DNA of 64,000 bases, taken from positions 28,257,501 through 28,321,500 of the forward strand of contig NC_080588.1 of assembly GCF_029962835.1 (NCBI RefSeq). The letters run 5' to 3'. A program made the position numbers and the translations under genes. Position 1 is the first letter of the stretch. Each line of letters opens with the position of its first letter. Positions 21,852 to 34,214 of this stretch are shown here, in pieces. Under the pieces are notes generated by a model. It had not been told where the DNA came from. It did not search any database and was given only the letters and a program-made list of their open reading frames with translations. Source of the DNA: Magnolia sinica. Its lineage: Eukaryota > Streptophyta > Magnoliopsida > Magnoliales > Magnoliaceae.

Positions 21852-23079
21852 TGTTGAGGGTTAAATATTGTATATTAGACCCCAGTTATCACATAGTTTT
21901 ACGAACATGATAATGTTAACGTCCTATTTTAATCATGTTTTTAATTGCAAGGTGAATTTAGGAGCTTGGACTTAAAAGAGTGCTAAAAGATTGGATTTAA
22001 CGCTCAGAAATCACCAAGGCAAGATCAAAAAATTTACACACCAGAGATCCACGAAAATCAAGCAAATCACGCTAAAGAGGCCTGAAAATCGTCCAGAATG
22101 CAAGATCACAGGGTTCCCACCATCTTTTTAGCTCAAAGCTTTATATCCAGCCTTAGGACTCTAAATTAACCGTACACGTCGAATTTCAACCATTAGATCC
22201 TTGTGAAAGTGGCCCAATGGACAGATCAGCCACTAAATCTCTAATTAAGGGCCCACCTGATATCCGAAGATGCTTCAATTTTTATCTCAACCCCTTAAAT
22301 GAGGTGGAAAAATGGATGACGGAGGCGAATTTCTCATATACATCATAGTGGACCCCACCGGGGTCGTGCGCGTACATGGTGTGCATGAACATGCAGGGCA
22401 CCGGATTGGTTAAGATATACTGCAAAACAATCCAGCGGATGCACTACATCTGGTTGATGTGTGTTGTGGGCCACCATCAGGGCCCGTACATTAGATCGGA
22501 ACCATCCATCTGCTCCAGGGGGTGGCTATGACCCCAGCCATGTTGAGCTTTTGACCCCATGCACATGTACACACGTAGATCGCCAGAAAACGTAGGATTA
22601 ATAGCGAGTTGATTTGATACAGTATACCACACCAAAACTCAACCAAAACCACTCATTTTTAACTAAAATTTCTCCAGGAATCCAATGAACGGGGTAGATT
22701 TCACTGAAAACATCACTATGGGGCCAACCGAGCATCACAGCGCAGGAATTTTTGCAAGAAACACACGTCTAATTTTTTTCAGACATTGCAGGGTGTTGTG
22801 GGCCACTTTTTGTGGTCGGTTGGATGATCTGAACCATCCAGAATTTTCAGAGGGGGGTCTTTACCCCAACTATGGAGCTAAAATAGGTTTTTTGGACGTC
22901 CATCGACCAAAAAATTTGTTCAAATGCAAGTGAGTTGCGTTTTCACCGATTTTACGAACGTTGCTGCGTAAGAACTACCTCCGACCTTCTCCATCCACTT
23001 CCAGCCCTCTAAACCGCCCATAGGGCCTATAAAAGAGAGAGAAGGACGTGGGAAGGCCATTCCTTAGACGTGGGAGCAA

Positions 23080-23128
<49 letters not shown>

Positions 23129-23838
23129 TGTGTGTGGCAAGCGGCCGTTTCCAAAAGAGTTCTTCCTTCCCTATTTTTGGTTCTTATTTATTTATGTTTT
23201 TCTAAGAGATTTTAGGCTAGTCATGTCTGCGATAGGCTAAACCTCTTAGCTAGGGGTAAGAGGTGAAGCGTGTAGTGAGATGGGAGATTTTTCATGTTTC
23301 AATTGAACTAATTTTGATTCTAGTTTGATTTTAAGGAATGCCTTTAGTTTTTAATGGTTTGTTGTGACTTAAATTACAATGGATCTGCGATAGCTTTGGG
23401 TATGTTCTTTACATTAGTAAGATTATGAAGATGGGAAGCCCTGTTGTTCACCATCATCTCACGGGCATGGTTGGATGACGGAACCCTTCCTAACGTTCAT
23501 AACTCTCTCAGATTGGATGTGGATTGGCTAAATTCTGTTGTTTGCTTTGTCTCATGGGCATGGTTTTGTGATGGAATCATTTCTAATTCTCATACCTCTC
23601 ATCTCTTGAAAACTAGATCAAAGAAAGTTCATAGATTGGTTTTTAATGAAATATCTTTCAACTGGATGAAGATAGGACTCTAAATCCAGCTGTGTTCTTG
23701 AATTGAGCATAGATCTCCCTGATCTCTACAAGTGGATCCTTAGCACCCTAGTTTCCCATCTTTAAATTTTACAAGTTTTAGTTTAAGATTTCACCATTAT
23801 TCCTTTAAAATTTCCTGATTTAGATTACATCTTCGTCT
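21852..23838 (+). mobile_element. Family C LTR, middle copy, 3'-truncated
   Basis: Starts TGTTGAGGGTTAAAT and follows the other family C LTRs, including TATA at 23028 and (GA)n at 23083-23126 extended by a short (GT)n. It stops at 23838, without the last 113 bp and the GTGAACA end, where the duplicated Harbinger-like sequence begins. It also lacks a short stretch after 'GGGAGATTTTT' that the other copies have. Confidence 0.9.
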
Positions 23839-25727
23839 TGTTTTGATGCCTTAAAATAATATGAGAAAAGGGATAGAGGGTTTGGATTTACAAATAAATC
23901 ACGGTGGACCCACCCACGGAACTGCCCATTCGGAGCTAGGGACGGGCGGCGGTATTACGCAATCCACGTCCCTTGCACAAACAGTTCAAAGAGATCAAAG
24001 TTACATGGCCCACTGTGATGTTTTTTTTACCATCCAACCTATTCATTAGGTCACGTGGACTTGGATGAAGTGAAAACACAAATATCAGCTTGATCTGAAA
24101 CTTCTCCAGCTCTCAAGAAGTTTTTAATGGTGGATGTTCAATCCCCACCTTATGGTCTAATTAATCATTGGACCTGCTTCTTTTATTGGATCACATCTTA
24201 AATTATTTGAAAAAGTTGATGGACAGTATGGATCAAACACATAAATCATGGTGGGGCATAAAGAACTTTCACAAGCTAAAGGTTGATTTTGTATTGCGCA
24301 AACAAATGGAAAGATAAATTTTCCGTAATAACTTGAAAAGGGATACTTTTGGAAGCAATAAATTTTTGTTTTATGAAAAATCACGGAGCGCATTCCGCGT
24401 TCACCATTAAGCCAGACTCCTATCACGGAAAGAATTCAGTGAAAAACCACTTAGCGCTTTCCGTCTTCCACGTTAACAATGCATTAACAAACACCACTAA
24501 ATACAGAAAATTTTCCCCATTCCGCGTTAAGTGCAAAAATTCAGCGTTAACAAACATGGCCTAAGTAGCTTTTCCTCTTCTTGCATAGGACTATGTTAAT
24601 TTGCTTTATGTCGTTCTAAGATAATCGGCTTTATGTCATTAGGTTAATTTGCTTTCTAAGTTGTTTTAAGATAGGTTGCTTTCGTTGATTTCACTCTTGT
24701 GCTGACCTGCTCTCACGCTGATATCTCTTTGGAAAGGTCGTTCAATTTTCTCATCAGGTACTATCTTTCCATCAGTTCTCTTTTACTTTCATTGTCCCAT
24801 GTGCATTGCATGATTATTTCTTTTTCATTGAGGATGATGTAGATTTCAAGTTAGTGATGGGAGATTAGGTTACTTAATCAGTGTTTTCTCAGTCTTGAGC
24901 AAAAATTGTAAAAAAAATTGAATTTTTTTTGACAATTTTGTGAATTCAGGTGATTTTGAAGGCCATTCTTGATTTAGAAATATAAGATACTTAATGTTGG
25001 TAAATTATGACTCTTGAATTTAGTTATCTATTAGATTTCACAATTAAGTTCAAACTATTAATCCATGATTAGAAGTTTTAAACATTGCTTGAGTCATGAT
25101 TTCACATGTCACATCTAGCTCACACATTAAGGTTTTAATTTGATATTGAATTGTTAACATGGTGATCATTAAGCATGGAAGAAACCAACCTGGAAAATTT
25201 TTCCATCATGTTCAATGAGAAGAATTGAAGAAAAAAAAAAACAGAACACCCAGCAAGAAAAAAAATAGTTGTTGTCGAAAAGGGCTACCTATTAAAGATA
25301 TTTAAAAAGATTGACATAGCGTGAAAGCCATCGATGGAAAAATCAAAAGCTGAAAGAATGAAAAGTTAAACTATAAGGTAAGTTTTGGTTTGGGTTATGG
25401 TTATCCTGAATACTCTTGTGATTATCAATGTTATCATGAAAATTGAGAATTGAATCCTTAATTGTGATAAGTCGAGGTTACACTATACACCCATGGAACT
25501 CAATGTTTAGAATTGTTCTAATCAATGGATTACTACTTTGAACTTGACCATGAAGTTTGTTGTGCGCTTGAGTCTAGGAGAAAGTAATGCCAATATTGAT
25601 GTATCTTAGAATTCTTGTACCTAGATTGTTTTTCAAAAATCAATCGAGTTTATAAAATTATCCTGTGATTTTTAACTTATTTTTCGCATACTTTTCTTGG
25701 GACTAGCAAAATGCTGGTTGGGGATTA
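23838..25727 (+). repeat. Second copy of Harbinger-like end plus element C 3' UTR
   Basis: 23838-24561 repeats 19967-20690 with about ten differences in 724 bp by eye. 24562-25727 repeats the 3' UTR and polypurine tract (GGTTGGGGATTA at 25716) with visibly more differences. The right end of the Harbinger-like element and its TAA duplication are better preserved here than in the first copy. Confidence 0.9.
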
Positions 25728-26974
25728 TGTTGAGGGTCAAATATTATATATTAGACCCCAGTTATCACATAGTTTTACGAACATGATAATGCTTAACGTC
25801 CTATTTTCATAATGTTTTTTGTTGCAAGGTGAATTTAGGAGCTTGGACTTAAAAGAGTGCTAAAAGATTGGATTTAACGCTCAAAAATCACTAAGGCAAG
25901 ATCGAAAAATTTACACGCCGGAGATCCATGAAAATCAAGCAAATCACGCTTAAGAGGCCTGAAAATCGTCTAGAATGCAAGATCACAGGGTTCCCACCAT
26001 CTGTTTGGTTCGAAGCTTCATATCTGGCCTTAGGACCATAAATTAACCGTACTCGTCGAATTTCAGCCATTAGATCCTTGTGAAAGTGGCCCAATGGACA
26101 GATCAGCCACTAAATCTCTGATTTAGGGCCCACCTGATATCCGGATATGCTTCAATTTTGGTCTCAATGCCTTAAATGAGGTGGAAAAATGGATGAACAA
26201 TGCGAATTTCTCATATACATCATAGTGGACCAAACCTGGGATCGTGCAAGTGCACATTGCGGTGCACTCCCGCCGTGCACTGGACGGTCAGCCCGGTCAA
26301 AGCCGAGCTAACCCGACTTCTTTTACAAAATAATCCAGTGGACGCACTGCGTCTGGCCGATGTGTGTTGTGGGCCACCATCAGGGCCTGTACGTTAGAAC
26401 GGAACTGTCCATCTGCTCCAGGGGGTGGCTATGACCCCCCAACCATGTTGAGCTTTTGACCCCATGCACACGCACACACGTGGATCGCCAAAAAACGTAG
26501 GATGAACAGCGAGTTGATTTGATATAGTATACCACACCAAAACTCAACCAAAACTACTCATTTTCAACTAAAATTTCTCCAGGAATCCAATGAACGGGGT
26601 AGATTTCGCCAAAAACATCACTATGGGCCCAACCGAGCATCACAGCGTAGGAATTTTCGCAAGAAACGCACGTCTGATTTTTTCAAACGTTGCTTCGAGC
26701 CACCGTTTATGGTCGATTGGATGATCTGAACTATACAGAATTTTCAGAGGGGGGTTTTACCCCAACCATGGAGCCAAAATAGGTTTCTTGGACGTCCATC
26801 GACCGAAAAATTTGTTCAAATGCAAGTGAGTTGTGTTTTCGCTGCTGTTACGCATGTTGTTGCATATGAAATACCGCCGACCTTCTCCACCGACTTCCAA
26901 CCTCTAAACCGCCCATGGGGCCCATAAAAGAGAGAGAAGGACGTGGGAAGGCCATTCCTTTGACATGGGAGCAA

Positions 26975-27021
<47 letters not shown>

Positions 27022-27855
27022 TGGCGAGCGGCCGTTTCCAAAAGAGTTCTTCCTTCCCTGTTTTTGGTTCTTATTTATTTATGTTTTTCTAAGAGATTTT
27101 AGGCTAGTCATGTCTGCGATAGGCTAAACCTCTTAACTGGGGCTAAGAGGTGAAGCGTGTAGTGAGATGGGAGATTTTTCTTTATGTCTTTTGATTCATG
27201 TGTCAACTGAACTAAATTTGATTCTAGTTTGATTTTAAGGAATGCCTTTAGTTTTTAATGGTTTGTTGTGACTTAAATTACAATGGATCTGCGATAGCTT
27301 TGGGTATGTTCTTTGCATTAGTGAGCTTGTGAAGATGGGAAGCCCTGTTGTTCACCATCATCTCACGGGCATGGTTGGATGACGGAACCCTTCCTAACGT
27401 TCATAACTCTCTCAGATTGGATGTGGATTGGCTAAATTTTGTTGTTTGCTTTGTCTCATGGGCATGGTTTTGTGATGGAATCATTTCTAATTCTCATACC
27501 TCTCATCTCTTGAAAACTAAATCAAAGGAAGTTCATAGATTGGTTTTTAATGAAATATCTTTAAACTGGATGAAGATAGGACTCTAAATCCAGTTGTGTT
27601 CTTGAATCGAGTATAGATCTCCCTGATCTCTATAAGTGGATCCTTGGCACCCTAGTTTCCCACCTTTAAATTTTACAAGTTTTAGTTTAAGATTTCACCA
27701 TTATTCCTTTAAAATTTCCTGATTTAGATTACATCTTCGTCTAGTTCTAACTCTAGTTACTTTCAGATTACATATAAGGTTCAGTCCCTGTGGATTCGAC
27801 CTCGGTCTTACCAAGATTATTACTACATCGCAACCATATACTTAAGCTGTGAACA
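25728..27855 (+). mobile_element. 3' LTR of element C (2128 bp)
   Basis: Starts TGTTGAGGGTCAAAT and ends GCTGTGAACA, directly followed by the host reading of Gypsy T. Nearly the same length as the 5' LTR (2127 bp) and the solo copy (2130 bp). Contains CATAAAAG at 26923 and (GA)n at 26977-27019. The open frame at 26915 with repeated Arg-Glu is only a translation of the GA run. Confidence 0.92.
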
Positions 27856-28529
27856 TGCAACTCACTCTTATCTGTTAGCCAAAATTCAAGCTCATTCAGA
27901 AGAATTTGTTAAAGGAATGGAATGACGATTGTCAAGACAACTTCTATAAGATCAAGAGATATCTGATAAACCTGCTAGTCCTAGTACCGTCAACTCCCAA
28001 ATGACCCCTATTGTTATACATCTCAGTAGCAGTAAACACAATTAGTTGTGTCCTCGGCCAACACAACAAAATAGGAAGGAAGGAATAAGCAATATACTAT
28101 TTGACCTAAAAGTTCACCGATTACGGGATCCAATATTCAGTGCTCGAAAAAGACGTGCCTCGCCTTAGTTTAAGCAACTCAGCAACTTTGATAATATATG
28201 ATCACATTCCTAATCCTTCTTCTCGCTCACATGGTCCCACTCAAATACATGTTCGAGAAGTCAACACTCATTAGAAGGATAGTAAAGTGACAACTACTTC
28301 TATCTGAGTTAGACATCACCTACGTCACTCAAAAGGCAATCAAGGGGTAAGCACCGGCCGATCATCTAGTAGCTCAATCCTTGTCGGACTATCAATCACT
28401 AAAGACATTCTTCATAAATGAGGATCTCCTCATCGAGGAAGAGGGAGAAAAGAAGATAAGGGAGTGGACGCTTTTCTTCGATGGTGCTGCAAATTCTAAG
28501 GGAAGTGGGATTGGAGCTATCCTTTACTT
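27856..28529 (+). pseudogene. Gypsy element T, segment 4: RT-RNase H connection and RNase H start
   Basis: Picks up the T polyprotein exactly where it broke at 13429: 'QLTLIC' then a decayed connection region, 'APADHLVAQSLSDYQSLKTFF' at about 28350-28410, and the RNase H start 'WTLFFDGAANSKGSG' with the first catalytic Asp codon at 28480-28482. The stretch 28381-28529 is open. It is cut after 'IGAIL' by the reversed Copia piece D2. The remaining RNase H and integrase are not in the window. Confidence 0.88.
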
Positions 28530-30459
28530 TGAAATTACGTGGTGGGATATCACGTCTATACACAGAAGCTTGGCAAAGCTATTAAATGAATGGTTATATC
28601 CTATAGGGGTGATTAGGACCAATTAAATTTTATGCATTCTAAAATATAATTTTTTTACTTAAACTAATATGTTAATTTAAACTAAGGCAATTAACTCTAA
28701 GGCTTCCAAGCCAATAAAGAGTTCAATCATATAGACAACGTAAGATGTACCAATTAGGCAACTAGTCTATAATTGATAGTATATATGTGTTTGTGGGACG
28801 TGCTAACTATTCTAATCCTAGCATTCATTTAATTTATATATATATAATTCAACTAAACAATCACATTAAGCATAATTAAAAAATTACTTAACTGACAATC
28901 ACAAACACAAGCATGTATGGTGGTTCGATTTCCCTATTGCACTCCCGGTGGATGCATTCTCCCTAAATGTACCGATATTCACTATCTAAGGTTTTAAATC
29001 AGGTTCACCTCTAACCTTTACAGTCCTACACTAGAACCTATCTAGTGTACACTCCCACCGGAGGCTCTCACAAAAGACTTTAGTTGGTTTTCTATTGGCT
29101 AACTAACAACCTCAGTCCTAATCTAAGGACCTATGTTTACTCCCTTTGGAGGCTCCCATGGATACTAATATGTAGGCACCCATGTCCGGTGATTTCAGCC
29201 CTACACAAGAGCCTAGGTCTTACACAATAACATATCAAGTTTGGGGTTACAAACTGTTACCCTCAATCCTACATAAGAGTATAGACTTATACATGACACT
29301 TGTTGAATTGAACCCTGTTGATGTATCATTCTTGAGTCACTTCTTCAAATCTCAGTCGTGCTTGAATCCGCTCCTTAAATGCTCCCCATCGTAGATATCA
29401 ATGTTTGCCAGTGCTTCAGCTCCAAGATCAAATACCTTACATGTGATGCTCCATTTGAGGTTACCAAGGTGATGGGAGGGTGGTAAAATCTCCTACAACC
29501 AATGGGATAGTTGAAATCCTAAGGGATTCACCTAGAATGGTATTCTAGAGGATTTAGATAAAGAATATGCAAATTCGATTAGGTCTATGCTTTAGAAAAT
29601 GGTGGAGTTCAAGTTTATCTTCTCATTGAAGGTTGGAATCCTCATCAAAGTGTTAAAACTCGTGAAGATGACTTGAAAATCATGGGATTAGAGGTCTAAG
29701 ATGTGAGATATCAATATAGAAACACATAGGCTTTTCTTGTAATAAAAACTCATCCTTTTACCCAATAACCAAATGCCTTTTTGTAAGAAACCAATTTGTA
29801 ATGACTATAAAACGGTTAGTTAACGGCTCTATCAATTCGATTGAAAGGCCCTTCGATGGGATCAAAGGTCCTTCGATAAGATTAAACACACTATCGATCC
29901 ATTGAGAAAATCTAAGAATTTATCTGTTGGGTTGTTAGACTGATTCTTCGATCGGATCAAGTGGTCCTTTAATTCCATCGCTTGTCGATTGGATCAATAA
30001 CCACTCAAAAACTATTGTTTTTGGCATACAATTTCACAACAACTTCACACCTCTTCTAGCCTTACTTATCATGTTCCAATTAGCTTTCAAGGCTAACGGG
30101 ATGATTGACAAGGTTTACCTATTGAAGCTGGATCATTTAGAAGTTCAAGGGTTATTTTAGGTCAAGGTTAGGATTACCAAGGCACCTCATATACATGTTC
30201 TTCACTTCCTTGATGCTACAATCTTCATGTGCCTTTGGTCTTCAGCTTTTAAGTTCTCAACCGACTCTCTTATACACAGACGCACGTGATTGATAAACAA
30301 GGTGCAAAAATTAGTGCACTAACGATCTCACCCTTTGTCAATTACATGACAAAAACCTAACTTAGACAATTTCATGGTCCATACCAATTACATACCAAAA
30401 TAACTATAAATATTACATGTCAAATTATAAATGATTTATAACTCGATACAAACAAGGCG
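28530..30459 (-). mobile_element. Reversed Copia piece D2: LTR plus 3' internal end
   Basis: On the minus strand this is the 3' end of the same Copia family as D1: internal end with 'GTCAATTACATGACA' near 30340 on the plus strand, a purine stretch, then an LTR from 30325 down to 28530 that ends in '...CACGTAATTTCA'. It aligns in reverse with 39700-41785. Landmarks include 'GGTTCACCTCTAACCTTTACAG' near 29002 and 'TTAGTGCACTAACG' at 30311. No 5' part was found, so the element is truncated at 30459, where LTR E begins. The frame 29182-29394 is without recognisable function. Confidence 0.85.
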
Positions 30460-30485
30460 TGTAACACCCCATACTTTTTTATACT

Positions 30486-32615
30486 TGTTGAGCGTCAAAT
30501 ATTACATATTAGACCCTAATTATTACTTGGTTTTATGAACATGATAATGCTTAACGTTATATTTAAATCATGTTTTTGTCGCATGGTGAATTTAGGAGCT
30601 TGGACTGAAAAAGGGTACTAAAGGCATGAATTTGATGCTCAAGAATCACTAATGCAAGGGACGGATCTTAGGGGACTGAAATTGAAGTAATCACATGCCA
30701 AAGATCTAAAAAAATCAAGTCATTAACGATAAAAAGGCCTGAAAATCGTCCTGAATGCAAGATCACAGGGTTCCGACCATCCGTTTGGCTCGAAACTTTA
30801 TATCTGGCCTAATGACCCTAAATTAACCATACACATCGGAATTCAGCCCTTGGATCCCAGTGGCAGTGGCCCAACAGACAACTCAGCCTATAAATCACTG
30901 ATTTGGGGCCCACCTGATATCTGGATATGCTTTAGTTTTGGTATCAACCACTTAAATTGGATGAGAGGGAGGATGGACGGAGCGAATTTCTCATGAACAT
31001 CACGATGGACCCCAACTGGGGACGTGTATGTGCACAGCACACGTTCACGCGCAGCGCACCTAACCGGACAATCCTGTAAAAGAAGGGCTGACCCGACCCA
31101 ACCCTCCTCGCACAACGTCTGCATGTTCGGACGCTGTGATGGGTTGTGGCCCACCATCAACACTAATTTGTATGATCGAGACATCCATTAGATCCAGGGG
31201 GTAGCCACGACCGTACCCTTGGAGTCTTTTTGGTCCCATGCACATATATACACGCAAATCGCCGTCAAACATAAGATGAATGGCGGGGTGATTTGATATA
31301 GTGGGCCGCACCAAAACTCGACCAAAACCACCCCTTTCTAACTAAAATCTCGCCAGGAATCCAATGGACAGGTGGATTTCTCTGAAAACATGACTATAGG
31401 ACCCACCGAGCATCTCAGCACAAGAGATTTCATATGTAATGTACACCCCAGAAAAATGGGACTTTCGGGCAATTGTGGCCCACTATCCATGATCGAATCA
31501 GTGATCCGAACCGTCCATAAGCTCCAGAGGGTGGCCACGACCACCACTATGGAGTCAAAACGGGTTTTTGGGTGCTCTTCTCCCCAAAACTCTCACTCCA
31601 AACACAAGTCGGTTCGCGTTTCGCGCCTGCGCACGCTGTGCGGTTTCACAAAGCTGCGTAAAAGCTCTCCACCAACTTCTCCAACCACCGGCTCCCTGTT
31701 GCCTATAAAAAGAGAAGAGAAGATAGAGAGAATCATCAAATCCAAGGCTTAGACGTGTGAAGCATGAGAGAGAGAAGAGAGAGAGAGAGAAGAGGACATG
31801 CGGCTGGCCTTTGGCTAGGAAGTTTTCTTCCTTTTCATTGCTTTCTTTATATCTTTCCTTCAAGAGATTCTAGTTCATCATGTTTATGATGAGCTAAACC
31901 TCTTAGCTACGGTTAAGAGATGAAGCTTGCAACATGATGGGATTATTTCTATGGTTTTAATTTATGTTTAATGAACTCTCTTTGATTATAGTTTGATTAT
32001 AAGGAATATTTTTAGTTTTTAATGGTTTATTGTGACTTAAATTACAATGGATCTGTGATAGCTCTGAGCATGTCCTTTTCATTATTATGATTGTGAAGTT
32101 AGGAAGCCCTGTTGTTCACCATCATCTGATGGACATGATTGGATGATGGAATCTTTCCTAACGTTCATAACTCTCTCATATTGGGTGTGGATTGGTTAAA
32201 GTTTGTTATTTGCTTTGTCCCACGAGCATGGTTTTGTGATGGAATCAATTCTAGTTCTCATACCTATCTTCTATTGAAAATTGGATCAAAGGAAGTTTAT
32301 ATTTGAATTTTAATGTTATATCTTTCAACTGGATGAAGATAGGACTCTGATCCCAGTTGTGTTCATAAATCAAGTATAGAACTCCCTGATCTCTACAAGT
32401 TGATTCTTGGAATCCCTAGTTTTCCAACCTTTGAATTTTACAAGTTTTAGTTTAATATTTCACCATTATTCTTTTAAATTTTCCTGATTTAGATTACATC
32501 TTCTTCTAGTTCTAGTTACTTTCAGAATACTTACAAGGTTCAGTCCCTGTGGATTCGACCTCAGTCTTACCGAGATTATTACTACATCGCGACCCTACAC
32601 TTGGGGTTGTGAACA
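30486..32615 (+). mobile_element. Solo LTR of family C, 2130 bp
   Basis: TGTTGAGCGTCAAAT to TTGTGAACA, full length, with the miniature-element-like module at about 31355-31450, TATAAAA at 31704 and (GA)n at 31766-31793. No PBS or polypurine tract adjoins it, so it is a solo LTR. The flanking pentamers ATACT (30481-30485) and GTATT (32616-32620) differ by two transitions and are a decayed TSD at best. Confidence 0.85.
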
Positions 32616-34204
32616 GTATTCAGGTGTTACCATATAGAACCCGATATGTAATATGTGTATGTACGCATGTGAGTTCATATGCTTACAAGTATACATGTAT
32701 AAGTTCATCAATCTAGCAAAATTCATACGTCATCTATAATCTAACCTAAATGTAATCAGTAGGAGTAATCTTCATTCATAAACCAAGCCATTTAATTGTT
32801 GATTTTCAAAATAGACATCACATCATCATGAATTAACATTGAACTTTAGAAACTCATTACTAGTATTCTAATGGCAATGAAAGTACAAACCATGCCTTAT
32901 TAAACAAATTGAATTGCACGTTACCAATCTTGCATCATGACCATTAACAATTTATTTAAAATTGATAGAAATCTAACCATATCATTATAAAATTAACTGT
33001 TCATTTCCACCTAGATGCTTCTAAGAAGTCATAATGCCATCAATCAACAATTTAAAACTTTCAGCCATTTGACTTTAAAATCGCCTATTAGATCTTAAGA
33101 TTAACCGTTAGTTTAGATTATGAACTCATTTAACCACGAGATTAGCCATCTAAATATCCATTGTGGGCCATGGAGCATCCTAATCATCCAAATGATCCTC
33201 AATGGACCCCACATTAGACCCATGATAGCGTGGATGATTGACTATAATACAATTTGACCATCAAAATTCTCTTGAGGCCACCTGAATTAAGGACATGCCT
33301 CATCTTTGAAGTGATGCCCTAACAGGAGAAGTTATAACCAATGAGCAGAGTAGATCTTATGAGACAACATCATGGACACCACCTTAGAAACACGTGTGTA
33401 TAGCAGTTTGTGTACAACCATGCCACACCGACCCAGTCAAACTGGGTTTGACCTGAAGTCGCGATGAAAGAGTTCTCTTCTCCTTTCTGTTTTCCCGCCC
33501 GAATGTGATTTAAACGGTTAACCTCTATTTCTTTAAGTTGTGGGCCACCAACTGTGATCAGATGAGTGATCTGATCTGCCATCTTATTGTTTGGGAAAAT
33601 TTGATCAAAACCCAAAGATTTTGCATGCTGGCGAGCACGTGCGAGCTCACAGTGTTGTTTGCCAGCATCTCACGTGTGCACAATGTTGATTTGTGGCCCA
33701 CCTTCACTCCCTGTTCGAATAATCTGAATCGAACATCTTGTTTAGATTAAAATTTCAACCAAAACTCAAGGTATTTCCCATGATATCGCACATGTCTGTA
33801 TGTGCTGGTTCAAGCACAAACAGAGTGTGCGCAAGAATCATTTCTGGAATCAAAATTTTATTTCTGTTGTCTATGACCTAGGCATCAATCTACCATTAAA
33901 CATCAACTTCTTCCCCAGTAAAGAAGATTTGTTGTTCACTCTTACCTCAGACCCAATCTTAAATCTGCTTCGCTCATTAAGGGGCCATGAAAGCACCATC
34001 CAATCCATGTATATCAAATGAAGCAGCACGTTGAGTGCTCTGTCCACAAACTTAACGAAATCGAAGTAGAATCGTTCTACACTCATTGCCCTTAGCACCA
34101 ACCAAGTTAGACTCAGTCCAGTTAAGTTGTTTTCAGGCTCTCTCTGTCTAGATATATCTCTAGTTGTGGAAGAAAGAGAGAAGAAGGAACAATAGGAAAA
34201 GGAA

Positions 34205-34214
34205 TATAAAATAG
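34205..34214 (+). promoter_or_regulatory. Probable TATA box of LTR E
   Basis: TATAAAATAG directly before a GA-rich run, in the same relative arrangement as in LTR families B and C. Confidence 0.45.

Larger units (their letters stand above)
19967..27741 (+). repeat. Tandem duplication of the 3' end of element C (unit about 3.9 kb)
   Basis: Unit 1 is 19967-23838 and unit 2 is 23838-27741. Each holds the end of the Harbinger-like element, the 3' UTR with polypurine tract, and the LTR up to 'CATCTTCGTCT'. The offset at the left is 3871 bp. Unit 1's LTR stops at 23838, about 113 bp short of the LTR end, and runs straight into the sequence that starts unit 2. The junction shares only a short TTG-type microhomology with 19967. 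Small indels make unit 2 slightly longer. Confidence 0.9.
13430..27855 (+). mobile_element. Non-autonomous Athila-like LTR element C with duplicated 3' end
   Basis: The full element runs from 5' LTR (13430-15556) to the last 3' LTR (25728-27855). It sits inside the Gypsy T reading frame with a near-matching TSD, CGCAA at 13425-13429 and TGCAA at 27856-27860. In order it has: 5' LTR, PBS for tRNA-Asp, T-rich leader, a decayed unrecognised coding region, a PIF/Harbinger-like insert, 3' UTR with polypurine tract, a truncated LTR, a second copy of part of the insert plus 3' UTR, and a complete LTR. No protease, RT or integrase was found, so it relied on an autonomous partner. Visible LTR1-LTR3 divergence is several percent, so the insertion is not recent. 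Confidence 0.88.

Noticed and set aside
26915..27127. Open frame with repeated Arg-Glu
   Set aside because: Translation of the (GA)n run in the family C LTR leader.
30481..32620. TSD for the solo family C LTR
   Set aside because: ATACT and GTATT agree at three of five bases only, so it is mentioned but not claimed.
33370..34101. Several 70-80-codon frames on both strands
   Set aside because: Inside LTR E, overlapping on opposite strands, no motif.
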